A stretch of 64,000 bases of DNA, from NCBI GenBank assembly GCA_038134525.1, contig JAYPVI010000009.1, positions 33,997 to 97,996 on the forward strand, read 5' to 3'. Source of the DNA: GCA-002727735 sp038134525. GTDB lineage: Bacteria; Bacteroidota; Bacteroidia; Flavobacteriales_D; Parvicellaceae. Positions 1 to 9,287 of this stretch are shown here, one piece after another (position 1 is the stretch's first letter; every line of letters starts with the position of its first letter). The notes under the pieces are model-generated. The model made no database searches, was not told the DNA's origin, and saw only the letters and a list, made by a program, of their open reading frames with translations. Both the position numbers and the translations under genes were made by a program.

Positions 1-1500
1 AAACGTCTTGAGTTAGCTAGAAAAAGTGAAAAAGAACCCGTTTTTATAATTAACGAAAAAGAAGCCATCAAAAATGAAAAGCAACGTAAAAAAGGAATGA
101 AAACATGGCATTTTAAAGCTGAAAATGTCCGTGATTTTGGATGGGCCTCTTCCAGAAAATTTATTTGGGATGCGATGGTTGTAAAACAAAATTCTAATGA
201 CGTACTAGCCATGTCGTTTTACCCAAAAGAAGGAAACCCACTATGGGAACAATACAGTACCAAAACTGTTGCTCACACCCTGAGATGTTATTCAAAATAT
301 ACTTTTGATTACCCTTACCCAGTAGCTATTTCAGTTCATTCCAAGTCGATTGGAATGGAATACCCTATGATATGTTTTAATGGGGGAAGACCAGATGAAG
401 ATGGAACTTACTCCAAAAGAACTAAATACGGCATGATTAGTGTCATCATACACGAAGTTGGTCATAATTACTTCCCTATGATCATTAACTCAGATGAGAG
501 ACAATGGACTTGGATGGATGAAGGATTAAATACTTTCCTTCAATACTTAACGGAACAAGAATTTGAAAAAGGGTATCCATCAAGAAGAGGACCAGCTTAT
601 AGAATAGTAGATTATATGAAAGGAAATAAAGAAAGAATATCTCCAATCATGACAAATAGCGAATCCATCCATCAATTTGGAAATAATGCTTACGGTAAAC
701 CAGCAACTGCAATGAATATTTTAAGAGAAACCATAATGGGTAGAGAATTATTTGATTTCGCATTTAAAATGTATTCCAATAGATGGATGTTTAAGCACCC
801 AAATCCTGAAGATTTATTTAGAACCATGGAGGACGCCAGTTCCGTTGATTTAGACTGGTTTTGGAGAGGTTGGTTTTACACTACCGACCACGTGGATATT
901 AGCCTAGATGAAGTTCGTTACTACAAAATCAACAATCAAGATCCAAAAGAATTAAATGCTGAAAGCAAGAAAAAATTTGAGGAAATTAAGGTAAAAGACA
1001 TATCAAATCAACGAAATAAAGACATCGTAACTTACAGAGAAATAGATAGTAAATTAAGTGATTTTTACACTTCATATGATGAATTTTATACAACAAAAAA
1101 ACAACTGAAAAAGTTTGAAAATTTCCAGGCAAACCTAGATGAAGATGAAAAACAGATTTTAAAGGAGAATAAGCACTATTATGAAATAAAGTTTAAAAAT
1201 ATTGGAGGTTTAGTTATGCCTATATTTTTAGATTTCACCCTTGAAAATAACACTCACCAACTTATCAAGATACCAGCTGAAATTTGGATGAAAAACAATG
1301 ACGAGATTACTAAAGTATTTGCTTTTGACCATGAAGTTAAACAAATTGAATTGGATCCATTTTTAGAAACTGCTGATACCGATCGAAACAATAATTACTG
1401 GCCTTCTTACATAGAGCCAAGTAAGTTTGAACTATATCAGTATAAAAATAGAAAAGAAAGATCTGACAGCAACCCCATGAAAGAAAGTAGAAAAAAATAA
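1..1500 (+). CDS. M1 family metallopeptidase, 5'-truncated by window edge
   Basis: The reading frame is open from base 1, so the N-terminal part lies outside the window; the ATG at 97 is internal. The 499 visible residues carry HEVGH at residues 151-155 and, exactly 18 residues later, Glu174 in WMDEG. This is the HExxH-x18-E zinc site of M1 (gluzincin) aminopeptidases. The usual GxMEN exopeptidase motif is not evident; the corresponding stretch reads GMEYPM, as I recall for a Bacteroidota M1 subgroup. The C-terminal 200 residues are Lys/Glu-rich and beta-rich. Likely an exported or envelope peptidase, though the signal peptide cannot be seen. The stop codon abuts the next gene's TTG. Confidence 0.9.
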   Translation, partial: KRLELARKSEKEPVFIINEKEAIKNEKQRKKGMKTWHFKAENVRDFGWASSRKFIWDAMVVKQNSNDVLAMSFYPKEGNPLWEQYSTKTVAHTLRCYSKYTFDYPYPVAISVHSKSIGMEYPMICFNGGRPDEDGTYSKRTKYGMISVIIHEVGHNYFPMIINSDERQWTWMDEGLNTFLQYLTEQEFEKGYPSRRGPAYRIVDYMKGNKERISPIMTNSESIHQFGNNAYGKPATAMNILRETIMGRELFDFAFKMYSNRWMFKHPNPEDLFRTMEDASSVDLDWFWRGWFYTTDHVDISLDEVRYYKINNQDPKELNAESKKKFEEIKVKDISNQRNKDIVTYREIDSKLSDFYTSYDEFYTTKKQLKKFENFQANLDEDEKQILKENKHYYEIKFKNIGGLVMPIFLDFTLENNTHQLIKIPAEIWMKNNDEITKVFAFDHEVKQIELDPFLETADTDRNNNYWPSYIEPSKFELYQYKNRKERSDSNPMKESRKK

Positions 1501-2280
1501 TTGAATCTTGAAGTAATAATAGCAATTACTTCATTTATTGCTTCTATTTTAACATTTATCTCTGGATTTGGTTTAGGGACTATACTTTTACCCATTTTTA
1601 GTTTGTTTTTCAGCATTGAAGTTGCAATTGCCGCAACAGCAATTGTGCACTTATTCAATAATATATTTAAATCAGTTATTACACTAAAAAAGACCAATTG
1701 GGAAGTTGTCGTTAAATTTGGTGTCCCTTCTATCATTGGTGCGTTTTTAGGGTCATTTATCCTCCAATATTTAATTGATTATGGGACTACTTTAATTCAC
1801 CTAGATTTTGGATTATTTAATACGGAAACAAATGTGCTCAAAATTTGTATTGGACTGCTTATTCTTTTGTTTACCATTTTTGAATTACTGGATATTAAAA
1901 ATAAAATAATTCAATCTGACAAAGTATTTTATTTCGGTGGTGCTTTGAGTGGATTTTTCGGTGGTATTTCAGGTCATCAAGGTGCTTTGAGAACACTGTT
2001 TTTATCAAAATTCAAAATGGATAAACATGCATTTATAGCTACAGGAATTTTGGTTGCAATGGCCGTTGATCTTACTAGGATTCCAATATATTTAAATCAA
2101 GACTTTGTTAATTTTAATTCTAAAGTTTTTACAGGAATTTTGGTTGCAATAATATTTGCATTTATGGGAGCAATCATTGGAAAACTTATTCTTAACAAGA
2201 TTAAAATTAAGTTACTATACAGAATTGTGGCTTTATTTTTAATTGGTTTTTCTCTTTCTTTTATAGTTGGATTAGTTTAA
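1501..2280 (+). CDS. TauE/SafE (TSUP) family membrane permease
   Basis: A 259-aa, almost wholly hydrophobic protein with about eight membrane segments. The N-terminal stretch ISGFGLGTILLPIFSLFF and the later GGALSGFFGGISGHQGAL are the two half-repeat signatures of sulfite exporter TauE/SafE proteins, which move sulfur oxyanions or organic anions across the inner membrane. The start is TTG, directly abutting the upstream stop; no ATG occurs in frame for more than 150 codons. Zero spacing suggests co-transcription with the M1 peptidase. The substrate cannot be told from sequence. Confidence 0.85.
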   Translation: MNLEVIIAITSFIASILTFISGFGLGTILLPIFSLFFSIEVAIAATAIVHLFNNIFKSVITLKKTNWEVVVKFGVPSIIGAFLGSFILQYLIDYGTTLIHLDFGLFNTETNVLKICIGLLILLFTIFELLDIKNKIIQSDKVFYFGGALSGFFGGISGHQGALRTLFLSKFKMDKHAFIATGILVAMAVDLTRIPIYLNQDFVNFNSKVFTGILVAIIFAFMGAIIGKLILNKIKIKLLYRIVALFLIGFSLSFIVGLV

Positions 2281-2312
2281 TAATATAAAAATTTTTAACT
2301 TGAGGTAGTACC

Positions 2313-3797
2313 ATGAAACTAACAAAACTATTATTTACTTGTATTTTTCTATATTTAAGCTTAAGCTACATTGCTCAATGTGTAAGCCATGGAGATGATT
2401 TTGAAACCGGATCTATGAACCAAAATTGGCAAGGATTAAATCATCTTTTTTATATTAATAACTACCAATCAAACACAGGAAGTTTTCATTTATCTTCCAA
2501 TGCAGATTTTCCTTCAATTTTTCAAGGATTATCTCTTGATTTTCCAGCATTTTCCCCATTCCTATTTACATGTATGGTAAAAAGTTCTAATGTAAATTTA
2601 ACTGGAAGTTCAACAATTATTTTAGGAGATTCGCTAACTGGACAACCTGTAATAAACAATGGAAATGCAGGATTATTTTTTATCAATTTTTTTAATGGCA
2701 ATCTTAGAATAATTGGAGATTCTACAATTTATTATCCAGCACAAAACAATACTTGGTATGAAATTTTTATAGATAACTTCAATTGGTCTACCCAAACTGC
2801 TGATGTATATATAGACGGTAACCTGCTAATTACAAATTTAGGCTTTAGAAGCTATTTCAGTTATATGACTAAAATATTTATTAACGGAGGGACTCAAAAC
2901 AATAATCAGGCTGATACATCATCATGGGATATGATATACGCTGCAGAAGTCCCTACAATAATTGATGATGACACAATTATTTGCTATGGATCAGATATAA
3001 CATTACCTGATGGCACAATCTATACTAATGTAACTGCACCCTTTTTTCATTCTAGCATAATTATTGGTCCTGGAATTTGTGATAGTATAATCAACAGCAA
3101 TGTTAATCTTACTCTAAATCAATTTTCTTTTAATCAGGATACCATTGAACATTGTGTTAATGAAAATGGCAACTATTATTTTTTAGAGATTGATTCTACC
3201 TATCAAAATTATTTATGGAACGATTCTACAACACTTAACAACAATATCATTAATTCAAGTCAAATGATTTCTGTTCAAGTAATAGACTCAAATGGCTGTT
3301 TTGCAACTGATTCCACATATTTAAATTTCATTACTATTGATACTACAATTGTAGAAGTTGATAGTGGGTTAGTTTCCAATGAAATAAATGCTAATTTTCA
3401 ATGGTTAGATTGTAATCAAAACTATACTCCAGTCATTGGTGAAAACAACAATTACATTTACTTTGGAGATAGTGTTTCACAAAATTTTGCACTTAGAATT
3501 GAAAAAAATGGATGTGTTGACACATCTTACTGTTATTATTTTGATAATACTTCTATCTATTCATTTTCAGAAAAACAGTTTAGTATTTATCCCAATCCAG
3601 TAAGTGATTTTTTAACATTTAAAACTAATAATAAAGATTTAAAATATAAGATTTTAAGTACTCATGGAGAAATAATTTCAACAGGAATAATTAATGAGAA
3701 TAATCAAATTAATGTTTCAGAACTAAAAAAGGGATTATACTTCTTAATATTAATTAAAGACTCCTATATTAAAAATAAATCATTTCTTAAAATTTAA
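2313..3797 (+). CDS. Secreted protein with T9SS type A sorting domain
   Basis: 494 aa with an N-terminal signal peptide (MKLTKLLFTCIFLYLSLSYIA). The N-terminal half is a beta-sandwich-like region around residues 25-215. The middle has low-complexity, Cys-paired segments of the kind seen in Bacteroidota adhesins. The last ~75 residues contain FSIYPNPVSDFLTF and a GLYFLILI segment, the hallmark of the type IX C-terminal sorting signal, so the protein should cross the outer membrane and be anchored or released. The gene's last 18 bp overlap the convergent Lrp-type regulator. No catalytic motif was seen. Confidence 0.85.
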   Translation: MKLTKLLFTCIFLYLSLSYIAQCVSHGDDFETGSMNQNWQGLNHLFYINNYQSNTGSFHLSSNADFPSIFQGLSLDFPAFSPFLFTCMVKSSNVNLTGSSTIILGDSLTGQPVINNGNAGLFFINFFNGNLRIIGDSTIYYPAQNNTWYEIFIDNFNWSTQTADVYIDGNLLITNLGFRSYFSYMTKIFINGGTQNNNQADTSSWDMIYAAEVPTIIDDDTIICYGSDITLPDGTIYTNVTAPFFHSSIIIGPGICDSIINSNVNLTLNQFSFNQDTIEHCVNENGNYYFLEIDSTYQNYLWNDSTTLNNNIINSSQMISVQVIDSNGCFATDSTYLNFITIDTTIVEVDSGLVSNEINANFQWLDCNQNYTPVIGENNNYIYFGDSVSQNFALRIEKNGCVDTSYCYYFDNTSIYSFSEKQFSIYPNPVSDFLTFKTNNKDLKYKILSTHGEIISTGIINENNQINVSELKKGLYFLILIKDSYIKNKSFLKI

Positions 3798-4247
3798 TTT
3801 TATTGGCAACTTACCTTCTTTAATCTCCTTCATCACAAAAGAACTTTGTACCGTTGCTATATTTTCAACGTTAGCTAGTTTTTGAGTAATGAAAACGTGA
3901 TATGAATTAATATCACTTACGAGAACTTGCAACAAATAATCTGAATTACCTCCCAAATGATAACACGATAAAACCTCATCTAAATTGATGATATCAGTTT
4001 CAAATTTTTTCAAATAATTAGCATGGTGTTCTTTTAAAGTAATGGCACAAAACACCATTAGACTTAAATCAAGAGCTTCTTTATTAATTTGAGCATGATA
4101 TCCTGTTATTACTTTGTTTTCCTCAAGTTTTTTTATTCTATCAAAAATGGGTGTTGTTGACAATTTAAGACGATGTGCAATTTCTTTAATGGTAATTTTT
4201 GCATCATCTTGTAACAAACTTATAATTTGCTTATCTATAGAGTCCAT
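3780..4247 (-). CDS. Lrp/AsnC family transcriptional regulator
   Basis: 155 aa, the usual family length. It has an N-terminal winged HTH (DSIDKQIISLLQDDAKITIK, then EIAHRLKLSTTPIFDRIKKL) and a C-terminal RAM ligand-binding domain with the GGNSDYLLQV core. Lrp-family proteins form dimers and octamers and respond to amino acids. It is divergent from the methionine gamma-lyase-like gene across 132 bp of very AT-rich DNA, so it most likely controls that gene in response to methionine or a related amino acid (inference). Confidence 0.93.
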   Translation of the reverse strand: MDSIDKQIISLLQDDAKITIKEIAHRLKLSTTPIFDRIKKLEENKVITGYHAQINKEALDLSLMVFCAITLKEHHANYLKKFETDIINLDEVLSCYHLGGNSDYLLQVLVSDINSYHVFITQKLANVENIATVQSSFVMKEIKEGKLPIKLNFKK

Positions 4248-4367
4248 AATAATATTCTTTTATTTGTAATAAACTGTCAAAATATATAATAAAAAACTTA
4301 TAAATAGTAAATTATAAGAATAATTTTCTTTATTTAATAAAAAACAAAGAATAATTATATAAAGTTG

Positions 4368-4375
4368 TAATTTTG
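4368..4375 (+). promoter_or_regulatory. -7 box TAATTTTG, leaderless promoter candidate
   Basis: Perfect match to the Bacteroidota -7 consensus TAnnTTTG. It ends 4 nt before the ATG at 4380, which places the expected start of transcription at or beside the A of the start codon. No clear -33 TTTG is visible. The preceding tract is AT-rich and suits Lrp binding. Confidence 0.5.
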
Positions 4376-4379
4376 ACAA

Positions 4380-5633
4380 ATGACTAAAACAATCAAAAAT
4401 CCAGAAAGCCATATGATGACTTATGGATACAAACCCGAGCTATCTGAAGGGGCAATAAAGTGCCCTATTTTTCAAACTTCTACATTTGTATTCAAAAGTG
4501 CTGAAGAGGGAAAATCATTCTTTGAAATTGCATATGGGTTAAGAGAAAAGGAACCCACAGAAGAACTTGGACTTATTTATAGTAGAATTAATAACCCCAA
4601 TTTAGAAATTCTAGAAAACAGATTGAGTTTGTGGGATAAAGCAGACGATTGTGCTGTATTTGAAAGTGGCATGTCTGCTATTTCAACTGTTCTTCTTGAA
4701 TTTCTTAAACCTGGAGATCTTTTAGTATACAGCAACCCAACCTATGGAGGGACAGATCATTTCATTCAGCACCTCCTTCCTACTCTAGGAATTCACACTA
4801 TTGGCATCTATACAGATGATACTAAGGAATCTATTATTAAAAAAATTAGAGCTAGTGGGCAAGGTAAAAATTTGGCCATGATGTATTTGGAAACGCCTGC
4901 TAATCCGAACAATGCTCTTTTTGATATTGAAATTATAAGCGAAGTAGCCAAAGAATTTGAAGCAGAAAATAAAAAACAAGTTGTTACCGCTGTTGATAAC
5001 ACCTACATGGGGCCCATTTGGCAACACCCACTAGAAATTGGAGCTGATCTAACCATTTATTCAGCCACTAAATACCTTGGAGGACATAGCGACTTAATTG
5101 CAGGTGCAGTAATGGGAAATCAAGAATTAATGAATAGAGTTAAAGTATTGCGTACATTTTTAGGTAATATGATAAGTCCAAATACAGCCTGGTTAATGTT
5201 AAGAAGTCTTGAAACATTAAAATTGAGAATGGACAAGCAATGTGAAAATGCCAAAAAAGTAGCTCAATTTTTAACCTCTCATGACAAAATTGATAAAGTA
5301 TATTATTTAGGATTATTGAAGGCAGGTGAAGAAGGATATGACATCTTTAAAAAACAATGTTCTCAACCTGGAGCAATGATTTCGTTTGACATTAAAGGTG
5401 TAGAAAAAGATGCCTTTAAATTCCTAAATAACCTAAAACTCATTAAGCTTGCAGTTAGCTTAGGAAGTACCGAAAGTTTAGCACAACACCCAAGCAGCAT
5501 GACCCATATAGGTGTTGACCCTGACTTACGAAAAAGGTTGAATATTTCCGAAAAAATGGTAAGGATGTCTATCGGTGTTGAGAACGCAGACGATATAATT
5601 GAAGACATCAAACAAGCTTTAGATCAAGTTTAG
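4380..5633 (+). CDS. Cys/Met-metabolism PLP enzyme, methionine gamma-lyase-like
   Basis: 417 aa, fold-type I PLP enzyme of the cystathionine gamma-synthase/methionine gamma-lyase family. The Schiff-base lysine is Lys231 in YSATKYLGGHSD. Other family landmarks are YSRINNPN, ESGMSAIST and the C-terminal SLGSTESLAQHPSSMTH. It would cleave or exchange the gamma-substituent of a sulfur amino acid in the cytoplasm. The divergent Lrp regulator and the insertion-containing N-terminus favour a methionine gamma-lyase-type role over cystathionine gamma-synthase, but these cannot be separated reliably by eye. The ATG at 4380 is preferred because the KNPESHMMTYGYKPE stretch is typical of homologues. Confidence 0.85.
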   Translation: MTKTIKNPESHMMTYGYKPELSEGAIKCPIFQTSTFVFKSAEEGKSFFEIAYGLREKEPTEELGLIYSRINNPNLEILENRLSLWDKADDCAVFESGMSAISTVLLEFLKPGDLLVYSNPTYGGTDHFIQHLLPTLGIHTIGIYTDDTKESIIKKIRASGQGKNLAMMYLETPANPNNALFDIEIISEVAKEFEAENKKQVVTAVDNTYMGPIWQHPLEIGADLTIYSATKYLGGHSDLIAGAVMGNQELMNRVKVLRTFLGNMISPNTAWLMLRSLETLKLRMDKQCENAKKVAQFLTSHDKIDKVYYLGLLKAGEEGYDIFKKQCSQPGAMISFDIKGVEKDAFKFLNNLKLIKLAVSLGSTESLAQHPSSMTHIGVDPDLRKRLNISEKMVRMSIGVENADDIIEDIKQALDQV

Positions 5634-5634
5634 G

Positions 5635-7911
5635 TCAAAACCTCAACTTTAATCCAACGAAGAAATTTATTCCTGCTTGGTTGAAAGCCCCAATTTGATT
5701 AAAGGTATTGGAGCTTTCCGCATTATTATACTCACTATAACTCCAATCATTTGGATCTACTGCATTTCCTGAGTATTGAAATCTATATACCCAAGCATTG
5801 GATAGGTAGTTTTGGTTAGCTAAATTTCTTAGCCATACACTACACTCAATTTCTTTAAATAAAGTAGTCTTTTTTAAATACGTTAATCTGAAATCGTGAA
5901 CGATATACTTGTCTAATTTTGCATTTTGATTTGATGTGTTATCAATATATTGATCACCCACATACTTCGTTATGAATGCCAATTGTAATTTTCCATGTTT
6001 TTCATGATCAAATGGTGTAAAAATTAATTGTCCACCACCAATAATAGATGGCGAGAATGCAATGTCAGTATTTTGATGATTTACTTCTATTAAAGTATCA
6101 GAATTATCCCAACTTTCAATGAATTCATTGAATGTGGCAATTTTATTATCACTAAACGTACAATTGAACTTAAATTGTAATTTTTCATTGATTAATGTAG
6201 TTCCTGTAAATTCAATACCCCTTCTGTAACTTTCTGGTATATTTACTCTAACAGCTGACCCAACGTCATTTAATTCACCCGTTAAAATCAATTGATTTTT
6301 ATACTGCATATGGTAAAAATTAGTTGATATACTGAATTTTTCTGAAATATATCTATGTCCTAATTCAATATCTAATAATTGCTCATGCTGTGGTCTACTT
6401 TCTGGAGATGATTCTGTAAAATCATCTCTATTGGGTTCTTTATTTGCAACTCCAACAAAACCATATATGTTATTACTTTTATTGAAACTGTAATTCAAAC
6501 CAGCTTTGGGATTAAAAAAGTTAAGAATTGCAATTTGATCAAGTGGACTACGATCGTTGTTTATTCCTGTAAATTCGTAAGAAACAAAACGATATTGTAA
6601 GTCAAGATAAGCATTGAAGTCTTTATTTAAATCGTAATTCAGTTTTCCATATAAGTTCAAATCATTCTTTGTGGCATTATTGTCATAATATCGATGCCTA
6701 ATAGATCCATTGCTTGCGTATTGAGCCCAAATGACTTCTCCAAAATGACCTCCTTGGTATTGATTGGCACCACCTCCCAAAATCAAATTAAACTTATTAG
6801 TAGTGTAATCTGCACTAAAAACTAAACCATAAAAGTGGTTATCTAACCATCTCCTTCTAATTAAGTTTGTTTGTGAAATGGTGTCTCCAGAAATAATAAC
6901 GTCATCAAGATTATAATAGGAAAGTAAATTTTTACCCCATGCATAATCCCCATTATACATTACGGAATTGTGTTCAGTTCCAACATACTGCTCAAAATAA
7001 CCCATCCCTCTTGTGTAATGAAATGAGGTATTCAGTTTTAAATTTTTTATGCTTTTATTGGTAATGTGAAATTGATAATGAGTTTGTTGGTAATTATCAA
7101 TCTCATTATCATAATCATAAGGATTGTATGTTTGATTACTGTCCACATCAGAATTTAATAAGCGAATTGGAGCTCCGTACCATGCTTGATAAGTCTTTTC
7201 ATGTCCCGAGAATACCAGAGCTTGAATTGAGGTGTTTTCACCTATATAGCCTCCAGATAAATAATAAGATTTTAAATCCGCATTTGCTCTATCAATAAAA
7301 CCGTGAGATTGTATATTGGATAATCTTCCTTCAAAATTCCACTCGCCATCAATCAAGCCAGAACCAAAACGAACGGTATTTTTCACAGTATTAAATGATC
7401 CAATACTATTTGAAATCTCACCAAATGGCTTGATAGAATTGGCATTACCAAGAGTACTTAAATTTACGGTAGCTCCAAAGGATGATGCACCTGTTGTCGA
7501 TGAGCCCACACCTCGTTGAATCTGAATATCGCTTGTTGAAGAAGATAAATCAGGCATATTTACCCAAAACACACCATGTGATTCCGCATCGTTAAACGGA
7601 ATTCCATTGATTGTAATATTTACACGCGTTGCATCTGTTCCTCTAACACGAATTCCCGTATATCCAACTCCAGCACCTGCATCTGAAGTAGTCACAACAG
7701 AAGTGGCTTGGTCTAATAAAATAGGTAAATCAACCCCATGGTTATTAGCTTCTATTTCTTCTTTTGAAATATTCTCGTGAGCAACTGGACTATTTTGACT
7801 AACTCTATTGGTAGTGACTTCAAATACATCCAATTGAAATTTGGAAGAGTCTGTTTGTGTATACATAATATGATAGCATACAAAAGGTATAATAAATATA
7901 TATTTTTTCAT
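5635..7911 (-). CDS. TonB-dependent outer membrane receptor, TPP-riboswitch controlled
   Basis: 758 aa with a short signal peptide, a plug domain (IRVRGTDATRVNITINGIPF around residues 68-87, QIQRGVGSSTTGASSFG around 115-131) and a 22-strand-type barrel ending in the aromatic LKLRF. It lacks an N-terminal carboxypeptidase-like domain. The gene lies directly behind a TPP riboswitch, so the imported substrate is most probably thiamine or a thiamine precursor; TPP-controlled receptors of this type are known in Bacteroidota. Convergent with the PLP enzyme, one base between stops. Its own promoter is upstream of the aptamer. Confidence 0.92.
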   Translation of the reverse strand: MKKYIFIIPFVCYHIMYTQTDSSKFQLDVFEVTTNRVSQNSPVAHENISKEEIEANNHGVDLPILLDQATSVVTTSDAGAGVGYTGIRVRGTDATRVNITINGIPFNDAESHGVFWVNMPDLSSSTSDIQIQRGVGSSTTGASSFGATVNLSTLGNANSIKPFGEISNSIGSFNTVKNTVRFGSGLIDGEWNFEGRLSNIQSHGFIDRANADLKSYYLSGGYIGENTSIQALVFSGHEKTYQAWYGAPIRLLNSDVDSNQTYNPYDYDNEIDNYQQTHYQFHITNKSIKNLKLNTSFHYTRGMGYFEQYVGTEHNSVMYNGDYAWGKNLLSYYNLDDVIISGDTISQTNLIRRRWLDNHFYGLVFSADYTTNKFNLILGGGANQYQGGHFGEVIWAQYASNGSIRHRYYDNNATKNDLNLYGKLNYDLNKDFNAYLDLQYRFVSYEFTGINNDRSPLDQIAILNFFNPKAGLNYSFNKSNNIYGFVGVANKEPNRDDFTESSPESRPQHEQLLDIELGHRYISEKFSISTNFYHMQYKNQLILTGELNDVGSAVRVNIPESYRRGIEFTGTTLINEKLQFKFNCTFSDNKIATFNEFIESWDNSDTLIEVNHQNTDIAFSPSIIGGGQLIFTPFDHEKHGKLQLAFITKYVGDQYIDNTSNQNAKLDKYIVHDFRLTYLKKTTLFKEIECSVWLRNLANQNYLSNAWVYRFQYSGNAVDPNDWSYSEYNNAESSNTFNQIGAFNQAGINFFVGLKLRF

Positions 7912-7920
7912 GATTTTAAG

Positions 7921-7966
7921 TTAAATGTGCTGCAGGGAGCAAGAAACACATGGTATAAACATTTAA
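7921..7966 (-). promoter_or_regulatory. Riboswitch expression-platform hairpin
   Basis: Perfect 8-bp inverted repeat (TTAAATGT at 7921-7928 with ACATTTAA at 7959-7966) bracketing a smaller GCT...AGC hairpin. It lies between the aptamer and the receptor's start codon. No U-run follows, so translational control or an anti-structure is more likely than intrinsic termination. The distal arm touches the end of the aptamer's conserved core, which would allow mutually exclusive folding. Confidence 0.45.
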
Positions 7967-8056
7967 CATCCTTTCGCCAGCATTATCTGGATCAAGTATT
8001 ATCTCTCAAATCAATCGAGATATGGGTATAATCTCAGCCTTTTAAAGCACCCCCTT
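7965..8056 (-). promoter_or_regulatory. TPP riboswitch (THI element)
   Basis: On the minus strand the sequence reads, in order: GGGGGTGC, GGCTGAGAT, ACCC, TTGATCCAGATAATGC and TGGCGAAAGGATG. These are the conserved blocks of the thiamine pyrophosphate aptamer in the right order and spacing, with a variable stem between ACCC and TTGATCC. It lies 5' of the TonB-dependent receptor at 5635-7911 and should repress it when TPP is abundant. Confidence 0.93.
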
Positions 8057-8067
8057 GAGTTATTTTG

Positions 8068-8075
8068 CAAATTTA
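8068..8075 (-). promoter_or_regulatory. Promoter -7 box TAAATTTG for riboswitch transcript
   Basis: Perfect TAnnTTTG box on the minus strand, between the stop of the NadR-like gene (8083) and the aptamer's first conserved base (about 8055). It gives the riboswitch and receptor their own start, independent of the pnuC-kinase pair upstream. The -33 element is weak. Confidence 0.55.
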
Positions 8076-8082
8076 AAAATAA

Positions 8083-8598
8083 TTATACGCTAACTTTATT
8101 TTTAATTAGTTGTTCAACTTTTTTTAGCCTTTTCTCTTTTGATCCTTTTAGGATTATATATTGAATCTCCAACTTTTTAATTTCTTTTTCATACAAAGTA
8201 AAAAGTGCTAACCTATTTTTGGGGTTTTCTCTTTGAACATCATACTCCCAAGGAATATCCGGGTAACATAAAATATATATGCTTGGTAATCTTCTTTTTA
8301 ACTCATTTAAGATAAGGGGATGACATTTTTTATACTTAAACTCACACCAAATTTTAAGAGTCAGTAAATCTGTGTCCTGAATGATAAGTTTTTTATTAGA
8401 TTCTAAAGCTTCGTTTTCAAGTGCAATTTGTCCTTCAGCTATAGAAAATATATCCTCATAATGATATGGCCTTGGAAGTTGATCTAGATAGCAACGTGCA
8501 AATTCCTCCACAATTTCTACATTAGGATGATATTTTACACTTTCTAATAATGTAGTTTTTCCACATGACTCAGGTCCAGTAATGACGATTTTATGCAT
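8083..8598 (-). CDS. NadR-like AAA ATPase / putative nucleoside kinase
   Basis: 171 aa with Walker A GPESCGKT at residues 8-15 and a FARCYLDQLPRPY segment. This matches the ribosylnicotinamide-kinase domain of NadR, without the N-terminal HTH or adenylyltransferase parts. Such stand-alone proteins occur next to PnuC in Bacteroidota and probably phosphorylate the imported vitamin, trapping it in the cytoplasm. It overlaps the pnuC gene by 8 bp, so the two are translationally coupled. Substrate could be nicotinamide riboside, or thiamine given the neighbouring TPP riboswitch; sequence alone does not decide. Confidence 0.8.
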   Translation of the reverse strand: MHKIVITGPESCGKTTLLESVKYHPNVEIVEEFARCYLDQLPRPYHYEDIFSIAEGQIALENEALESNKKLIIQDTDLLTLKIWCEFKYKKCHPLILNELKRRLPSIYILCYPDIPWEYDVQRENPKNRLALFTLYEKEIKKLEIQYIILKGSKEKRLKKVEQLIKNKVSV

Positions 8599-9178
8599 TT
8601 TTTAATTTCATTTTCCAATCTTTATAACCTAAGTAAGCTAAAACAACAAACACCGTGAATTGAATTACTCCTATTGTGTAGTCCTTATATATGAATAGAG
8701 GAATACACATCATATCACCAATAATCCATAAGAACCAATGTTCAATTCTTTTCCAAGCCATTAACCACATAGCAACAAAATTCATACCTGTTATAATGGA
8801 TTCTAAAACAACAAAAAATTGATTTGCATTTTCTATTTGAAATTTACTTATAGCCAAATAAATGATTGCAGAGAGAAAAATTATGGCTAAAATCACCATT
8901 AAATTTTCAATGAAATTGTTTTTGTTAATTCGTATTTTGAGTTGCCTTGAATTATCCTTCGACTGCCAATTATACCAACCATATAAGTTCATTACAAAAA
9001 AGAATACATTGATAATGGATTGACCAAATAAATTACCTACCCAACATAAATAAATCCAAAGAGTGACACTTAATATCCCAACAGGATAGAGCATTACATT
9101 TTCTTTTTTGGTAAGCCAGACACTGTAAACACCTGTGATTACTGCAATAATTTCTAATATGAAAAGAAAATCAATCAT
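8591..9178 (-). CDS. pnuC: PnuC family vitamin transporter
   Basis: 195 aa, about seven membrane segments, with the family's conserved NVMLYPVGILSV and the WxxW element in NLYGWYNWQ. PnuC-type carriers are inner-membrane facilitators for nicotinamide riboside; the Bacteroidota PnuT branch carries thiamine. Overlap with the downstream kinase and proximity to a TPP-controlled TonB receptor make a complete outer-to-inner membrane vitamin route likely. No riboswitch lies in front of this gene itself, which leaves both substrates open. Confidence 0.85.
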   Translation of the reverse strand: MIDFLFILEIIAVITGVYSVWLTKKENVMLYPVGILSVTLWIYLCWVGNLFGQSIINVFFFVMNLYGWYNWQSKDNSRQLKIRINKNNFIENLMVILAIIFLSAIIYLAISKFQIENANQFFVVLESIITGMNFVAMWLMAWKRIEHWFLWIIGDMMCIPLFIYKDYTIGVIQFTVFVVLAYLGYKDWKMKLKNA

Positions 9179-9259
9179 CTACATTAACAATCAATCTATT
9201 ATTTGACATAAAATATGAATTTGTTTAACTTAAACACTCAAAAATTGAACAATTTTGTT

Positions 9260-9267
9260 TAACTTTG
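9260..9267 (+). promoter_or_regulatory. Promoter -7 box TAACTTTG of the pterin/photolyase cluster
   Basis: Perfect TAnnTTTG, 20 nt upstream of the ATG at 9288, in the 109-bp divergent gap shared with pnuC. It is the only obvious promoter for the six-gene run that ends with the photolyase. Confidence 0.5.
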
Positions 9268-9287
9268 TTTACAAATGATAAAACAAA

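Noticed and set aside
1437..1736. 99-codon minus-strand ORF
   Set aside because: Antisense to the M1 peptidase end and the TauE permease, whose reading frames are clear.
2040..2150. 20-bp exact direct repeat (ACAGGAATTTTGGTTGCAAT at 2041 and 2131)
   Set aside because: Both copies encode TGILVA in corresponding helices of the TauE permease; chance or internal similarity is enough.
7777..8031. 84-codon plus-strand ORF
   Set aside because: It runs antisense over the riboswitch and the receptor's 5' end; the aptamer explains the conservation.
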